In this document: positions 1 through 7,618 of the stretch, piece by piece
How the letters are laid out: every line of letters begins with the position of its first letter
How positions within the stretch are numbered: the first letter of the stretch is position 1
DNA from: Candidatus Bathyarchaeota archaeon
GTDB lineage: Archaea; Thermoproteota; Bathyarchaeia; RBG-16-48-13; GCA-020355125
Direction of reading: 5' to 3'
Assembly: GCA_030607815.1 (NCBI GenBank)
Contig: JAUWJG010000006.1
Coordinates: 1-18,954, forward strand
DNA length: 18,954 nucleotides
Position numbers and translations under genes: made by a program
Notes under the pieces: generated by a model
Database searches by the model: none
Told to the model about the DNA's origin: nothing
What the model saw: the letters and a program-made list of their open reading frames with translations, nothing else

Positions 1-524
1 CCAGTAATAATATTCAAAACTTTTGCGCCATAACATCGATTATTCTTAACAAGAAGATCAAGAGCAAAATAGTTTTCATGAATTTCTATACCCAAATCTT
101 TAATACTTGAAACTAAAGCTCGTTCTATCTCTCTTCCAGTATAATCTCCATAGTGAATGATTCTGTTCGCACTGTGACCACCTTCTCTACTTAAAGAGAG
201 TGAACCATGTTCTTGATCAAATTTAACACCTTCAGAGATCAACCAATTAATCACTTGAGGTCCATTCTCAACTAAGAGTTCTACTGCTTTTTTATCACAT
301 AATCCACATCCAGTTCTCAATGTATCATCAATATGAGATTGATAGCTATCTTCTGGATCTATGACAGATGCAATTCCACCCTGAGCTAGATTAGTATTCG
401 AAGTTATAATCTGTTTCTTTGTTACAACAATTACTTTACCAAGTTTTGCAGCTTCAATAGCAAAGCTTAATCCAGCTATTCCACTACCTAAAACCAAAAG
501 GTCAGACGTTTCATTTTCAACCAT
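1..524 (-). CDS. nadB: L-aspartate oxidase, N-terminal part (gene runs off the left edge)
   Basis: The minus strand opens at ATG (522-524) and stays open to the window edge, giving 174 residues. A dinucleotide-binding GSGIAG motif lies at residues 13-18, LAQGGIA at 46-52, and SREGGHS...RI at about 112-122. The last two are characteristic of L-aspartate oxidase rather than of succinate dehydrogenase or fumarate reductase flavoproteins. The enzyme oxidises L-aspartate to iminoaspartate with FAD, the first step of de novo NAD synthesis, in the cytoplasm. The helical and C-terminal domains lie outside the window. An in-frame TTG 12 bases upstream of the ATG is an alternative start; no strong Shine-Dalgarno sequence separates the two. 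The gene is divergent from dnaJ across about 385 bases. Partner genes such as nadA and nadC would be expected downstream, outside the window. Confidence 0.9.
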   Translation of the reverse strand, partial: MVENETSDLLVLGSGIAGLSFAIEAAKLGKVIVVTKKQIITSNTNLAQGGIASVIDPEDSYQSHIDDTLRTGCGLCDKKAVELLVENGPQVINWLISEGVKFDQEHGSLSLSREGGHSANRIIHYGDYTGREIERALVSSIKDLGIEIHENYFALDLLVKNNRCYGAKVLNIIT

Positions 525-909
525 TGTTTTAGTCAACTCATCAAAAATGTTTAATTATTAAAAATTTATGTTCTCTAGACCAATACCTTGCGGGTTATAT
601 TATTTTACCATTTCAAGTTGTAAATCAGATAATAATTAGAGATTTATCGTATGTTACATAACATGAAATAAAAGTTTACCCTACAAAAGATGATTCGGCT
701 TATTTATCTACTCCTTTTATGAGATTGAAAATACTACTTTATTGTAATAGTTAAGAAAGTTAAAAATAATTATCAACTGGAAAAATCACCTAAGATAAAA
801 CACAATAGTTGGTAGAGGTACAGTATTATATTAAAAAATGTAAGATTCAATAAGTATTTAAGAACTCCGATTCCCAATATTCAAATTCACAAAAAGAGAG
901 GGATAGAAG
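525..909. other. Divergent intergenic region nadB / dnaJ
   Basis: This AT-rich stretch separates two divergent genes and holds no credible reading frame or RNA gene. Possible TATA-like elements for dnaJ are the TTATATTAAA run near 825-834 and TATTTAAG near 855-862. The latter would give a leader of roughly 25 bases carrying the Shine-Dalgarno-like GAGAGGGA at 896-903. Elements for nadB on the minus strand are not clear. Confidence 0.4.
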
Positions 910-2040
910 TTATCCAATAATAAGCCTACCAAGAGAAGAGACTACTACGAAATACTAGAGTTATCTAGAAGTGTCACAAAGAAAGAGATAAAGAATGCTT
1001 ATCGTAAACTTGCATTAAAATATCATCCAGATCGAAATAAAACACCAGAAGCTGAAGAAACTTTCAAAGAAATATCAGAAGCTTATGCAGTTTTATCAGA
1101 TGATGAAAAACGTAGACAATATGACACGTATGGACATGCCGGAATAGGTTCTAGATATTCCTCAGAAGACATCTTCAGAGGGGTAAACTTCAATGAAATT
1201 TTTAGAGATGCGGGATTTGGAGGTTTTGATATCTTTAACACTTTCTTTGGCAATCGAAGAGCTCAAAGATATGGAGTTCAAAGAGGAGCTGACCTCAGAT
1301 ATGATATGGAGATAACTTTAGAAGACGTCTCTTCAGGATTGGAAAAAGAGATTAAGATATCTCGAAGAGAGAACTGCGAAGTATGTAATGGTAGTGGAGC
1401 AGAGCCTGGAACTCAACCTAAACAATGTCCGCAATGTAAAGGAACAGGCCAAATACAGCACGTACGGTCTACAGGTTTTGCCAGATTTGTCCAAATCACA
1501 ACATGTAATGCATGTAGAGGGAAAGGAAGGATTGTTGAAACTGAATGTCAAAGTTGTCGCGGGAGCGGCCTTGTACATAAAACTCGAAAGATAAATGTGA
1601 AGATCCCAAAAGGAATTGAAAATGGTTCAAGGTTAAGATTAAGCAGGCAAGGAGAAGCAGGAAAACAAGGTGGACCTTCAGGCGATTTATACGTAGTGAT
1701 TTATGTAAAACAACATAAAATCTTTCAAAGAAGTGATAATAACATTCTCTGCGAGATCCCTATTGGATTTACGCAAGCTACTCTTGGAACTGAAATTAAT
1801 GTACCAACATTAAACGGAAAAATTAAACTCAGAATTCCAAAAGGTACACAGACCCATACTATTTTTCGATTAAAAGGTAAAGGTTTACCGCGTTTACATG
1901 GTTATGGTCGAGGCAACGAACTTATCAAAGTTATTGTACGCACGCCTAAAAAGTTGACATCTAAACAAAAGCAACTGATAACTGAATTAGCAAAAGAACT
2001 GGGTGAAACGGTACTTGAAAAGAAGGGATTTTGGAAGTAG
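910..2040 (+). CDS. dnaJ: Chaperone protein DnaJ (Hsp40), non-canonical start codon
   Basis: This is the co-chaperone that delivers clients to DnaK and stimulates its ATPase. With residue 1 at position 910, the J domain covers about residues 10-75 with HPD at 39-41. A Gly/Phe-rich stretch covers about 75-125. Four CxxCxGxG zinc repeats start at Cys156, Cys173, Cys199 and Cys213, followed by the client-binding C-terminal domains. The 376-residue length is typical of type I DnaJ. The frame has a TAG at 904-906 and no ATG, GTG or TTG before 1306, which lies past the J domain. I place the start at TTA 910-912 because GAGAGGGA (896-903) sits 6 bases upstream and the second codon would be Ser (TCC). 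No dnaK or grpE is adjacent. A naive start at 1306 would lose the J domain and is wrong. Confidence 0.88.
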   Translation, partial: LSNNKPTKRRDYYEILELSRSVTKKEIKNAYRKLALKYHPDRNKTPEAEETFKEISEAYAVLSDDEKRRQYDTYGHAGIGSRYSSEDIFRGVNFNEIFRDAGFGGFDIFNTFFGNRRAQRYGVQRGADLRYDMEITLEDVSSGLEKEIKISRRENCEVCNGSGAEPGTQPKQCPQCKGTGQIQHVRSTGFARFVQITTCNACRGKGRIVETECQSCRGSGLVHKTRKINVKIPKGIENGSRLRLSRQGEAGKQGGPSGDLYVVIYVKQHKIFQRSDNNILCEIPIGFTQATLGTEINVPTLNGKIKLRIPKGTQTHTIFRLKGKGLPRLHGYGRGNELIKVIVRTPKKLTSKQKQLITELAKELGETVLEKKGFWK

Positions 2041-2455
2041 AATAATTGATTATCGTTCGAATTGTATTAAAAATTGAAAACTAACAGAATTAGAATTTAT
2101 TGGATAAATAAGAGACAATATTAATTATTAACAAAACGCGAGATTTCTTATTTTTCAATAAACCGTCAATAACAATGATTGAAAAATAAATGAAATTGTT
2201 GAATTACAGAGTCGAATAAAACAAAATAGAAGATTTTTGGAACAGTATATAATAACAAAGTGAGATACCGAGATACAATATTAATAGAAATCAAGTTGGA
2301 ACAATCTTTTTATTTAAGACGGATACTAATAAAAAGGAATTGGGGTTAAATTTCTCAATATTAAAATGATGAGAAAGAAAAAGAGAATGAGTATCTTGAA
2401 CATAAATGATGGTACAGGTTATTTTGAATACAAATAATATCACGGAGGAAATAAA
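2041..2455. other. AT-rich intergenic region dnaJ / FKBP gene
   Basis: These 415 bases contain no gene I can support. A TATA-like AGTATATAATAA lies near 2243-2254 and another T/A-rich element near 2308-2316; either could serve the FKBP gene. A 23-codon frame starting with two ATGs (2366-2437, Lys/Arg-rich N-terminus, ending 18 bases before the FKBP start) could be a leader peptide, but it is equally consistent with chance. Confidence 0.35.
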
Positions 2456-3202
2456 TTGACAATTAAACAAGGTGACTTTATCCGTATAGAGTACACAACC
2501 ACAATCAAAGAAACTGGAGAACTTTTTGATACAACAGTAGAAGAAGAAGCAAAGAATGAAAAAATATTCAAGGAAAATGGAATCTATGAACCGATGCTTG
2601 TTGTTGTGGGTGAAGGTTGGGTTCTAAAGGGGCTTGATAATTCTCTTCTAGATCTAGAAGTAGGTAAAGAAGCGATAATTGAAATTTCTCCAGAACAGGG
2701 ATTTGGGCTTAGAGATCCAGCTAAAATTCGTTTGATCCCTGTGCGAAGACTTAGAAAGAAAAAAATTGTACCATATATAGGTGCTCAAGTGGAAATAGAT
2801 GGTAAACTGGGAATTGTTAGGTCAGTTGGAGCTGGACGGGTTCAAATTGATTTTAATCCGCCATTAGCAGGGAAAACTCTAATTTATAAATTGACTGTTA
2901 AAGAGCAGATTAAGAATCGAAAAGAGAAAGCTAAGGCGTTAATCCATAGGAGAATTCCTTCCGTTAATATTGAAAAGTTTAAGATAAAAATATCAGCTAA
3001 AAATTTTACAGTTGACTTTCCTGAAGATGCATTTTATCTAGAAGGTATACAATTTATTAAGCGAGGCATTTTATCTGATCAACAAAAATTTTTTCCAAAT
3101 ATTGAGAAAACAATGTTTACAGAGACCTTCATAAAAGAAAAAATTATTCCACAAACCGTTGAAGCTTTACAAGGACAAGAGAACGATTCAAAGGACACTT
3201 GA
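2456..3202 (+). CDS. FKBP-type peptidyl-prolyl cis-trans isomerase, long archaeal form (SlyD-like)
   Basis: The 248-residue protein begins with the FKBP core (GDFIRIEYTTTIKETGELFDTT, residues 6-27). It then has LVVVGEGWVLKGLDNSLLDL and ISPEQGFG, an insert-in-flap segment, and the closing FNPPLAGKTLIYKLTV. A C-terminal extension of about 90 residues matches the roughly 26-kDa archaeal class rather than the short 17-18-kDa class. These proteins isomerise Xaa-Pro bonds and act as folding chaperones in the cytoplasm. The start is TTG at 2456, fixed by GGAGG at 2444-2448 with a 7-base spacer and by the start of the FKBP fold. The stop is TGA, the only terminal TGA among complete genes here, with an in-frame TAA three codons later. 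The last 59 bases overlap the convergent UPF0179 gene. Confidence 0.9.
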   Translation: MTIKQGDFIRIEYTTTIKETGELFDTTVEEEAKNEKIFKENGIYEPMLVVVGEGWVLKGLDNSLLDLEVGKEAIIEISPEQGFGLRDPAKIRLIPVRRLRKKKIVPYIGAQVEIDGKLGIVRSVGAGRVQIDFNPPLAGKTLIYKLTVKEQIKNRKEKAKALIHRRIPSVNIEKFKIKISAKNFTVDFPEDAFYLEGIQFIKRGILSDQQKFFPNIEKTMFTETFIKEKIIPQTVEALQGQENDSKDT

Positions 3203-3599
3203 CGGGATCGTTAACACTAAGAATCTTACATTTGTCACCATTTACAATACCTAAAGGTACGCATTTTGTGTAACTTCGACATGAAACATCCTGACATTCC
3301 TGAGGCTTGAATGTAATTATTCCAGAGGGAAAAACAAGTCTGGTTTCGATATTAATATCTAGATCTAGTTCTGAAACCTCAACAACTTGAACACCATCTT
3401 CATGGATTCTACAAGGAAAAAATTTATTCCTTTTTTTCATTACTTTATAAATTCTACCGGGTTCTAAATTAGTCATACAAATCTTGTAAAATTCACATTC
3501 TTTACATTCCTCGAGTGATCCTTCGTGTATGAATGAGAAGCCTACTTTAGCTTGTTTTAAACCTACAAAAGTTATTTTGAATTTAGAAGCATTATTTAT
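3144..3599 (-). CDS. UPF0179 family protein, probable ATA start
   Basis: The coding frame gives about 151 residues. It is a cysteine-rich conserved archaeal protein of unknown function. The N-terminal block ITFVGLKQAKVGFSFI and the cysteine clusters ECKECEFYKIC, CQDVSCRSYTKC and the final KCPLNRSLVLV match my recollection of UPF0179 (147-150 residues). The pattern suggests metal or Fe-S binding, which is inference. The first ATG (3474-3476) falls inside the conserved core and would remove a cysteine cluster. Upstream, the frame is closed by TGA at 3606-3608 with no ATG, GTG or TTG in between. An AAGGTGA Shine-Dalgarno (minus strand, 3612-3606) stands 6 bases before ATA at 3599-3597, which I take as the start. 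It lies 14 bases after egsA on the same strand, so co-transcription is likely. Confidence 0.78.
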   Translation of the reverse strand: MNNASKFKITFVGLKQAKVGFSFIHEGSLEECKECEFYKICMTNLEPGRIYKVMKKRNKFFPCRIHEDGVQVVEVSELDLDINIETRLVFPSGIITFKPQECQDVSCRSYTKCVPLGIVNGDKCKILSVNDPVKCPLNRSLVLVKLQRFVE

Positions 3600-3613
3600 G
3601 AGTGGTCACCTTC

Positions 3614-4675
3614 TTAATCTATAATTCCAGCTGCTTTAGCAAGATTTTCAGCGACATCTTTTGTTAAACCGTCACCAAGAATTGTATATCTATTAGGTCT
3701 AAGAGTGGAAGCTAAAGTGATAGCTTCAATAATATACTTAGGTTCAATTCCTAATTCTTCAGCTGTTGTTGGTGCTCCGATTATTCGAAGATTTTTCTCA
3801 ATCATACGCCAACCTTTTCTCTGTAAATAAGCCATTAGAATTGATCCAACACCACATTGCTCTCCATGTAATGCTGAGTTAGGAGATACAATGTCTAGAG
3901 CATGACTGAAAAGATGTTCAGAACCACTACAGGGTCTACTACTTCCAGCAATACTCATAGCCACACCACAACTTATTAAAGCTTCAAGAACGATTCTTAT
4001 ACCGCTTTCCTTCTTTTTTCGTATAGCTTTAGCATTTTGTAAAACAAGTTTAGCACTCATTAGTGCTAGATTTGCAGCGTATTCACCATAATATTCTTTC
4101 TTCAATTTATGAGCTAATTCCCAGTCTCTTACAGCAGTATATTTTGAGATAATGTCCCCACAGCCACTAGCGGTCAACCTATATGGAGATTCTGAAATAA
4201 CATCCAAATCAGCTACTATCGCTAAAGGAGCTTGAGTGTCTACAGATGTGGATTTTCCTAAATCTTTTATATTAGCTCTTGGGCTAGAAATTCCATCGTG
4301 AGAAGCTGCTGTAGGGATGCTTATAAAGGGAAGATGGGAATTAGAAGCAGCTAGTTTCGCGACATCTATTACTTTCCCGCCACCAATACCCAAAAGAACC
4401 TCAGGCTTGGTTTCGTCTATTAATTTCATAGTTTCTTTAACATATCGAAACCTTGATTCTTTTACGATGTAACAAAGTAAGTCATAGCCAACACTTTTTA
4501 ATGATTGAATAAGATTATGCGTTATAAGTTCATACACATGAGGACCAGTAAGAATCAAGATTGATGATTTAAACCCTAAACCTCGACATAAATCATCGAT
4601 GTTATTTAAAACTCCATGACCTATTAAAACCTCTCGAGGAAGTTGCATATGATGTACAGGCTCTACGAAGTCCAT
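3614..4675 (-). CDS. egsA: sn-Glycerol-1-phosphate dehydrogenase
   Basis: The 353-residue enzyme reduces dihydroxyacetone phosphate to sn-glycerol-1-phosphate with NAD(P)H. This sets the stereochemistry of archaeal ether lipids. The NAD(P)-binding GIGGGKVIDVAK is at residues 97-108 and PTAASHDG at 121-128. Likely Zn ligands are Asp174 (SGCGD), His254 (GSEHLFSHALD) and His270 (ALHGEQ). Length and motifs are those of archaeal EgsA rather than glycerol dehydrogenase, since SHDG and SEHLFSH are retained. The ATG at 4673-4675 has no Shine-Dalgarno sequence, so the transcript may be leaderless. UPF0179 follows after 14 bases. The gene is divergent from psmB across 163 bases. Confidence 0.93.
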   Translation of the reverse strand: MDFVEPVHHMQLPREVLIGHGVLNNIDDLCRGLGFKSSILILTGPHVYELITHNLIQSLKSVGYDLLCYIVKESRFRYVKETMKLIDETKPEVLLGIGGGKVIDVAKLAASNSHLPFISIPTAASHDGISSPRANIKDLGKSTSVDTQAPLAIVADLDVISESPYRLTASGCGDIISKYTAVRDWELAHKLKKEYYGEYAANLALMSAKLVLQNAKAIRKKKESGIRIVLEALISCGVAMSIAGSSRPCSGSEHLFSHALDIVSPNSALHGEQCGVGSILMAYLQRKGWRMIEKNLRIIGAPTTAEELGIEPKYIIEAITLASTLRPNRYTILGDGLTKDVAENLAKAAGIID

Positions 4676-4838
4676 GAAATATTGTATAATTAGTACTATA
4701 ATATTTCTATTTCCACTTCAAAAACTCGAAATATTTTTAAGGTAGAGTTATTCATGATTAAAACATATTCTTTGAGGCTTCTAGTTATATTCAGACTTTC
4801 GGGTCTTCTTTGATTGATGTTTAGGAGGAAGAATAGAA
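4676..4838. promoter_or_regulatory. Divergent promoter region egsA / psmB
   Basis: A/T-rich elements suited to archaeal TATA boxes occur for both directions. On the plus strand AAATATTTTTAAG near 4730-4741 could drive psmB with a leader of about 70 bases. On the minus strand AATATTATAG near 4698-4707 lies about 25-30 bases before the egsA ATG, which would fit a leaderless message. Exact start sites cannot be read from sequence. Confidence 0.35.
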
Positions 4839-5486
4839 ATGAGTTTAAAAATTGGCAATGATGAAATAAGAGACAAAATGTTACACGGCACGACAACTAT
4901 TGGTATCGTCTGTAAAAATAGCGTAGTCTTTGCAACAGATACTCGAGCAGTAATGGGATACTATGTAGCACATAAAAATGTAAAAAAAGTATATCCAATT
5001 GAGAAACATTTAGCAATAACCATTGCAGGCGGTGTAGCGGATGCCCAAAATGTTGTTGAAATCCTTCAAGTAAACGCACGATTATATCGTTTAGATAAAA
5101 AAAGAATTATATCCGTTAGTGCAATCTCAAGAATAGCGGCAAATATCCTCTTCCAATCCAGGGCAGCACCGTTATATATGCAAGCTATAATTGGCGGAGT
5201 TGATGATACAGGTCCTCACATCTACACAATAGACCCCTACGGGAGTAAGATAGAGGATAATTGTGTTTCTACCGGATCTGGTTCACCTATCGCTTATGGT
5301 GTTCTAGAAGATAATTATCGTAAAGATATGAGTGTCAAAGAAGGTGTAGATTTAGTAATTCGAGCGGTTAAATCTGCAATGAAACGAGACATAGCGAGCG
5401 GTAACAGTTTTGATGTAGTTGTTATTGAAAAAGAAGAAGGGTATCGAGAGTTAACTGATGAAGAGAAGAAGATAGCAACAGATTAG
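4839..5486 (+). CDS. psmB: Archaeal 20S proteasome beta subunit
   Basis: The 215-residue precursor carries a short propeptide of 17 residues ending in Gly17, followed by the mature N-terminal Thr (TTTIGIVCKN). Counting from that Thr as 1, Asp17 (ATD), Arg19 and Lys33 of the active site are all present, so the subunit should be proteolytically active after self-cleavage. SGNSFDVVVI near the C-terminus is also typical. It forms the two inner rings of the 20S core that degrades proteins in the cytoplasm with an AAA regulator such as PAN. The start is ATG at 4839 with AGGAGGA at about 4822-4828, 10 bases upstream. The aCPSF1 gene follows after 48 bases on the same strand, an arrangement I believe recurs in archaea and consistent with one operon. 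Confidence 0.95.
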   Translation: MSLKIGNDEIRDKMLHGTTTIGIVCKNSVVFATDTRAVMGYYVAHKNVKKVYPIEKHLAITIAGGVADAQNVVEILQVNARLYRLDKKRIISVSAISRIAANILFQSRAAPLYMQAIIGGVDDTGPHIYTIDPYGSKIEDNCVSTGSGSPIAYGVLEDNYRKDMSVKEGVDLVIRAVKSAMKRDIASGNSFDVVVIEKEEGYRELTDEEKKIATD

Positions 5487-5534
5487 AGATTACTGCTTCT
5501 GAATAAGAAGGTTAAAGTTGACAAGGTATAAGAA

Positions 5535-7454
5535 TTGACATCACCTAATAATGAGCTTTTTAGTCAAATTATAGAGACAGTGTTAAAGCAAGTACCGAAG
5601 GAAGCAGAGATTAGTAGAATCAAATTTGAAGGCCCAAGGGTAGCCATTTATACAATGAAACCTGAAGTACTTGTTGATCAAAGTTATATAATCACATATA
5701 TCGTGGGTTTGATAAAGAAGAGAATAGTTATACGATCTGACCCCTCAGTTCGAATACCAGAAAGTGAAACTAAGAAATATATTTTAGAATTGATTTCAAA
5801 AGATGCTGAAATAACAAAAATAGATTTTGATCCCGCTTTAGGTGAAGTGATAATAGAAGCTAAGAAGCCAGGATTAGTTATGGGTCAAGATGATGCATTA
5901 GTAAATGAAATCATCAAAGCAACGAAATGGAGACCAATAGTTTTAAGAAGTCCACCTATACAGTCAAAGATAATTGCTAATATTCGTCACTATCTTCATT
6001 CTGAGTATCAAGAAAGGGAAGGAATCCTTCGTAGAATAGGTGAGAGGATCTTTAGACCACAAATCCTAAAAACAGATAGTGTACGGCTCACTACATTAGG
6101 AGGATTTCAAGAAGTAGGAAGATCTGCTATTTTAATCCAGACAAAAGAGAGTAAAATTCTATTAGATTGTGGTATTAATCCAGGTTCCAATAAGTTCAAT
6201 AATAGATATCCGGTTTTTAGTATTGATAGCTTTGATCTAGAACTTCTAGATGCAGTGATTATCTCCCATACGCATCTTGATCACTGCGGTTTTCTACCTT
6301 TTCTATATAAATATGGCTATGATGGACCAGTCTACTGTTCTGAACCAACAGCTAGTTTAATGACATTGCTACAACTTGATTATCTTGATGTCACACGAAA
6401 AGAGGGGCGTAGGTTGCCATATACTCAAAAGGATGTCAGAGATGTTGTTCTTCACACTATCCCAATTGGTAAAGGAATTGTTACAGATATTTCTCCAGAT
6501 GTACGATTAACGTTTCATAATGCGGGACATATTCTAGGTTCAGTAGTTACTCACTTACATATTGGAGATGGCTTGCATAATCTAGTATATACTTCGGATT
6601 TTAAATTTGGCCGTACAATGCTCCTTGAACCGGCTACTACGACTTTTCCAAGAGTAGAAACACTTATTGTAGAAAGCACATATGGTTCGGCTAAAGATAT
6701 AATGCCCGCCAGAGTGATGAGTGAAAGAAGACTTGTCACAATAATTAATACAACTATTGAAAATGGAGGAAAAGTCCTCATCCCAGTCCCAGCCGTTGGT
6801 AGAGCTCAGGAAATAATGTTAGTTTTAGATAGTTATATAAGACAAAAATCGCTCAAGGAAGTACCAATATTTATCGAAGGAATGGTCAAAGAAGCTACAG
6901 CGATTCATACGGCTTATCCTGAATACCTCGCTAAGAATATTAGAGATTTAATATTTAATCAAGGTATAAATCCCTTCCAATCTGACCACTTCATACATAT
7001 AAAAGATCACGCAGCTCGACAAGAGGTTTTACAAGGTGGACCTTGTATAATCTTAGCAACATCAGGAATGTTAGAGGGTGGACCAGCAATAGCGTATTTC
7101 AAGGAAATGTCTTCTGATGAAAGAAACATGATCGTTTTTGTAAGTTATCAAATAGAAGGAACACTCGGTAGAAAATTGCAGAAAGGTTCAGTCAACATTC
7201 GTTTAATAAACGACAAAGGGAAGATCGAAATCGTGAAAAATAAATTACAAGTTAATAAAGTGGAAGGATTCTCAGGACACTCTGATAGGAACCAAATCAT
7301 AGGATATGCAAGAAAAATTTATCCGAAACCTGAGCGAATAATTGTCGGTCACGGTGAAAAGTCTAAATGTATAGGTCTATCAAAAGCATTCCAAGAATAT
7401 TTACGAATAGATTCAATTGCACCAAAAGTTTTAGAAACAATTAGATTAAAATAA
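5535..7454 (+). CDS. aCPSF1 / FttA-type RNase: KH + metallo-beta-lactamase + beta-CASP
   Basis: This 639-residue protein belongs to the archaeal CPSF73-like ribonucleases that cleave nascent RNA 3' ends after U-rich tracts and terminate transcription. Residues 1 to about 150 are the KH region. The metallo-beta-lactamase core follows with HTHLDH (245-250), His332 (NAGHILGS) and SDF (354-356). The beta-CASP part and the C-terminal motifs GFSGHSD (His582) and GHGE (His606) complete the metal site. Length matches the family. The start is TTG at 5535, with AAGGT at about 5523-5527. The usual KH GxxG loop reads GLVMGQDD (114-121) rather than a Gly/Lys-rich loop. It is the second gene of the psmB unit and convergent with the UbiA gene. 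Confidence 0.94.
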   Translation: MTSPNNELFSQIIETVLKQVPKEAEISRIKFEGPRVAIYTMKPEVLVDQSYIITYIVGLIKKRIVIRSDPSVRIPESETKKYILELISKDAEITKIDFDPALGEVIIEAKKPGLVMGQDDALVNEIIKATKWRPIVLRSPPIQSKIIANIRHYLHSEYQEREGILRRIGERIFRPQILKTDSVRLTTLGGFQEVGRSAILIQTKESKILLDCGINPGSNKFNNRYPVFSIDSFDLELLDAVIISHTHLDHCGFLPFLYKYGYDGPVYCSEPTASLMTLLQLDYLDVTRKEGRRLPYTQKDVRDVVLHTIPIGKGIVTDISPDVRLTFHNAGHILGSVVTHLHIGDGLHNLVYTSDFKFGRTMLLEPATTTFPRVETLIVESTYGSAKDIMPARVMSERRLVTIINTTIENGGKVLIPVPAVGRAQEIMLVLDSYIRQKSLKEVPIFIEGMVKEATAIHTAYPEYLAKNIRDLIFNQGINPFQSDHFIHIKDHAARQEVLQGGPCIILATSGMLEGGPAIAYFKEMSSDERNMIVFVSYQIEGTLGRKLQKGSVNIRLINDKGKIEIVKNKLQVNKVEGFSGHSDRNQIIGYARKIYPKPERIIVGHGEKSKCIGLSKAFQEYLRIDSIAPKVLETIRLK

Positions 7455-7589
7455 TATATTTCACTTACCCATTATATTTCAGTCTTCTATCATTGCACCT
7501 TTATTTCCGATCATATTACAAAATATTGGTGATGACCTTATATTAAACCTTGTAAAGTCAGAAAATATGTAAAATTTCTCTCTAAAGAT

Positions 7590-7605
7590 GAACCTTAAAA
7601 GGTTC
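7590..7605. terminator. Perfect palindrome GAACCTTAAAAGGTTC between convergent genes
   Basis: The 16 bases are self-complementary: GAACCTT, two bases, AAGGTTC. They lie 13 bases beyond the UbiA stop codon and about 135 beyond the aCPSF1 stop. A hairpin with a four-base loop could mark the end of the UbiA transcript. There is no long T-run directly after it on either strand, so a terminator role is only plausible. Confidence 0.4.
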
Positions 7606-7618
7606 TAACTTGTAATGG

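Noticed and set aside
2363..2380. ATGATGA resembling a C box of a C/D-box guide RNA
   Set aside because: No CTGA D box or D' box at suitable spacing follows, and no C' box is present.
7529..7540. GTGATGA resembling a C box
   Set aside because: No CTGA element occurs within the next 70 bases.
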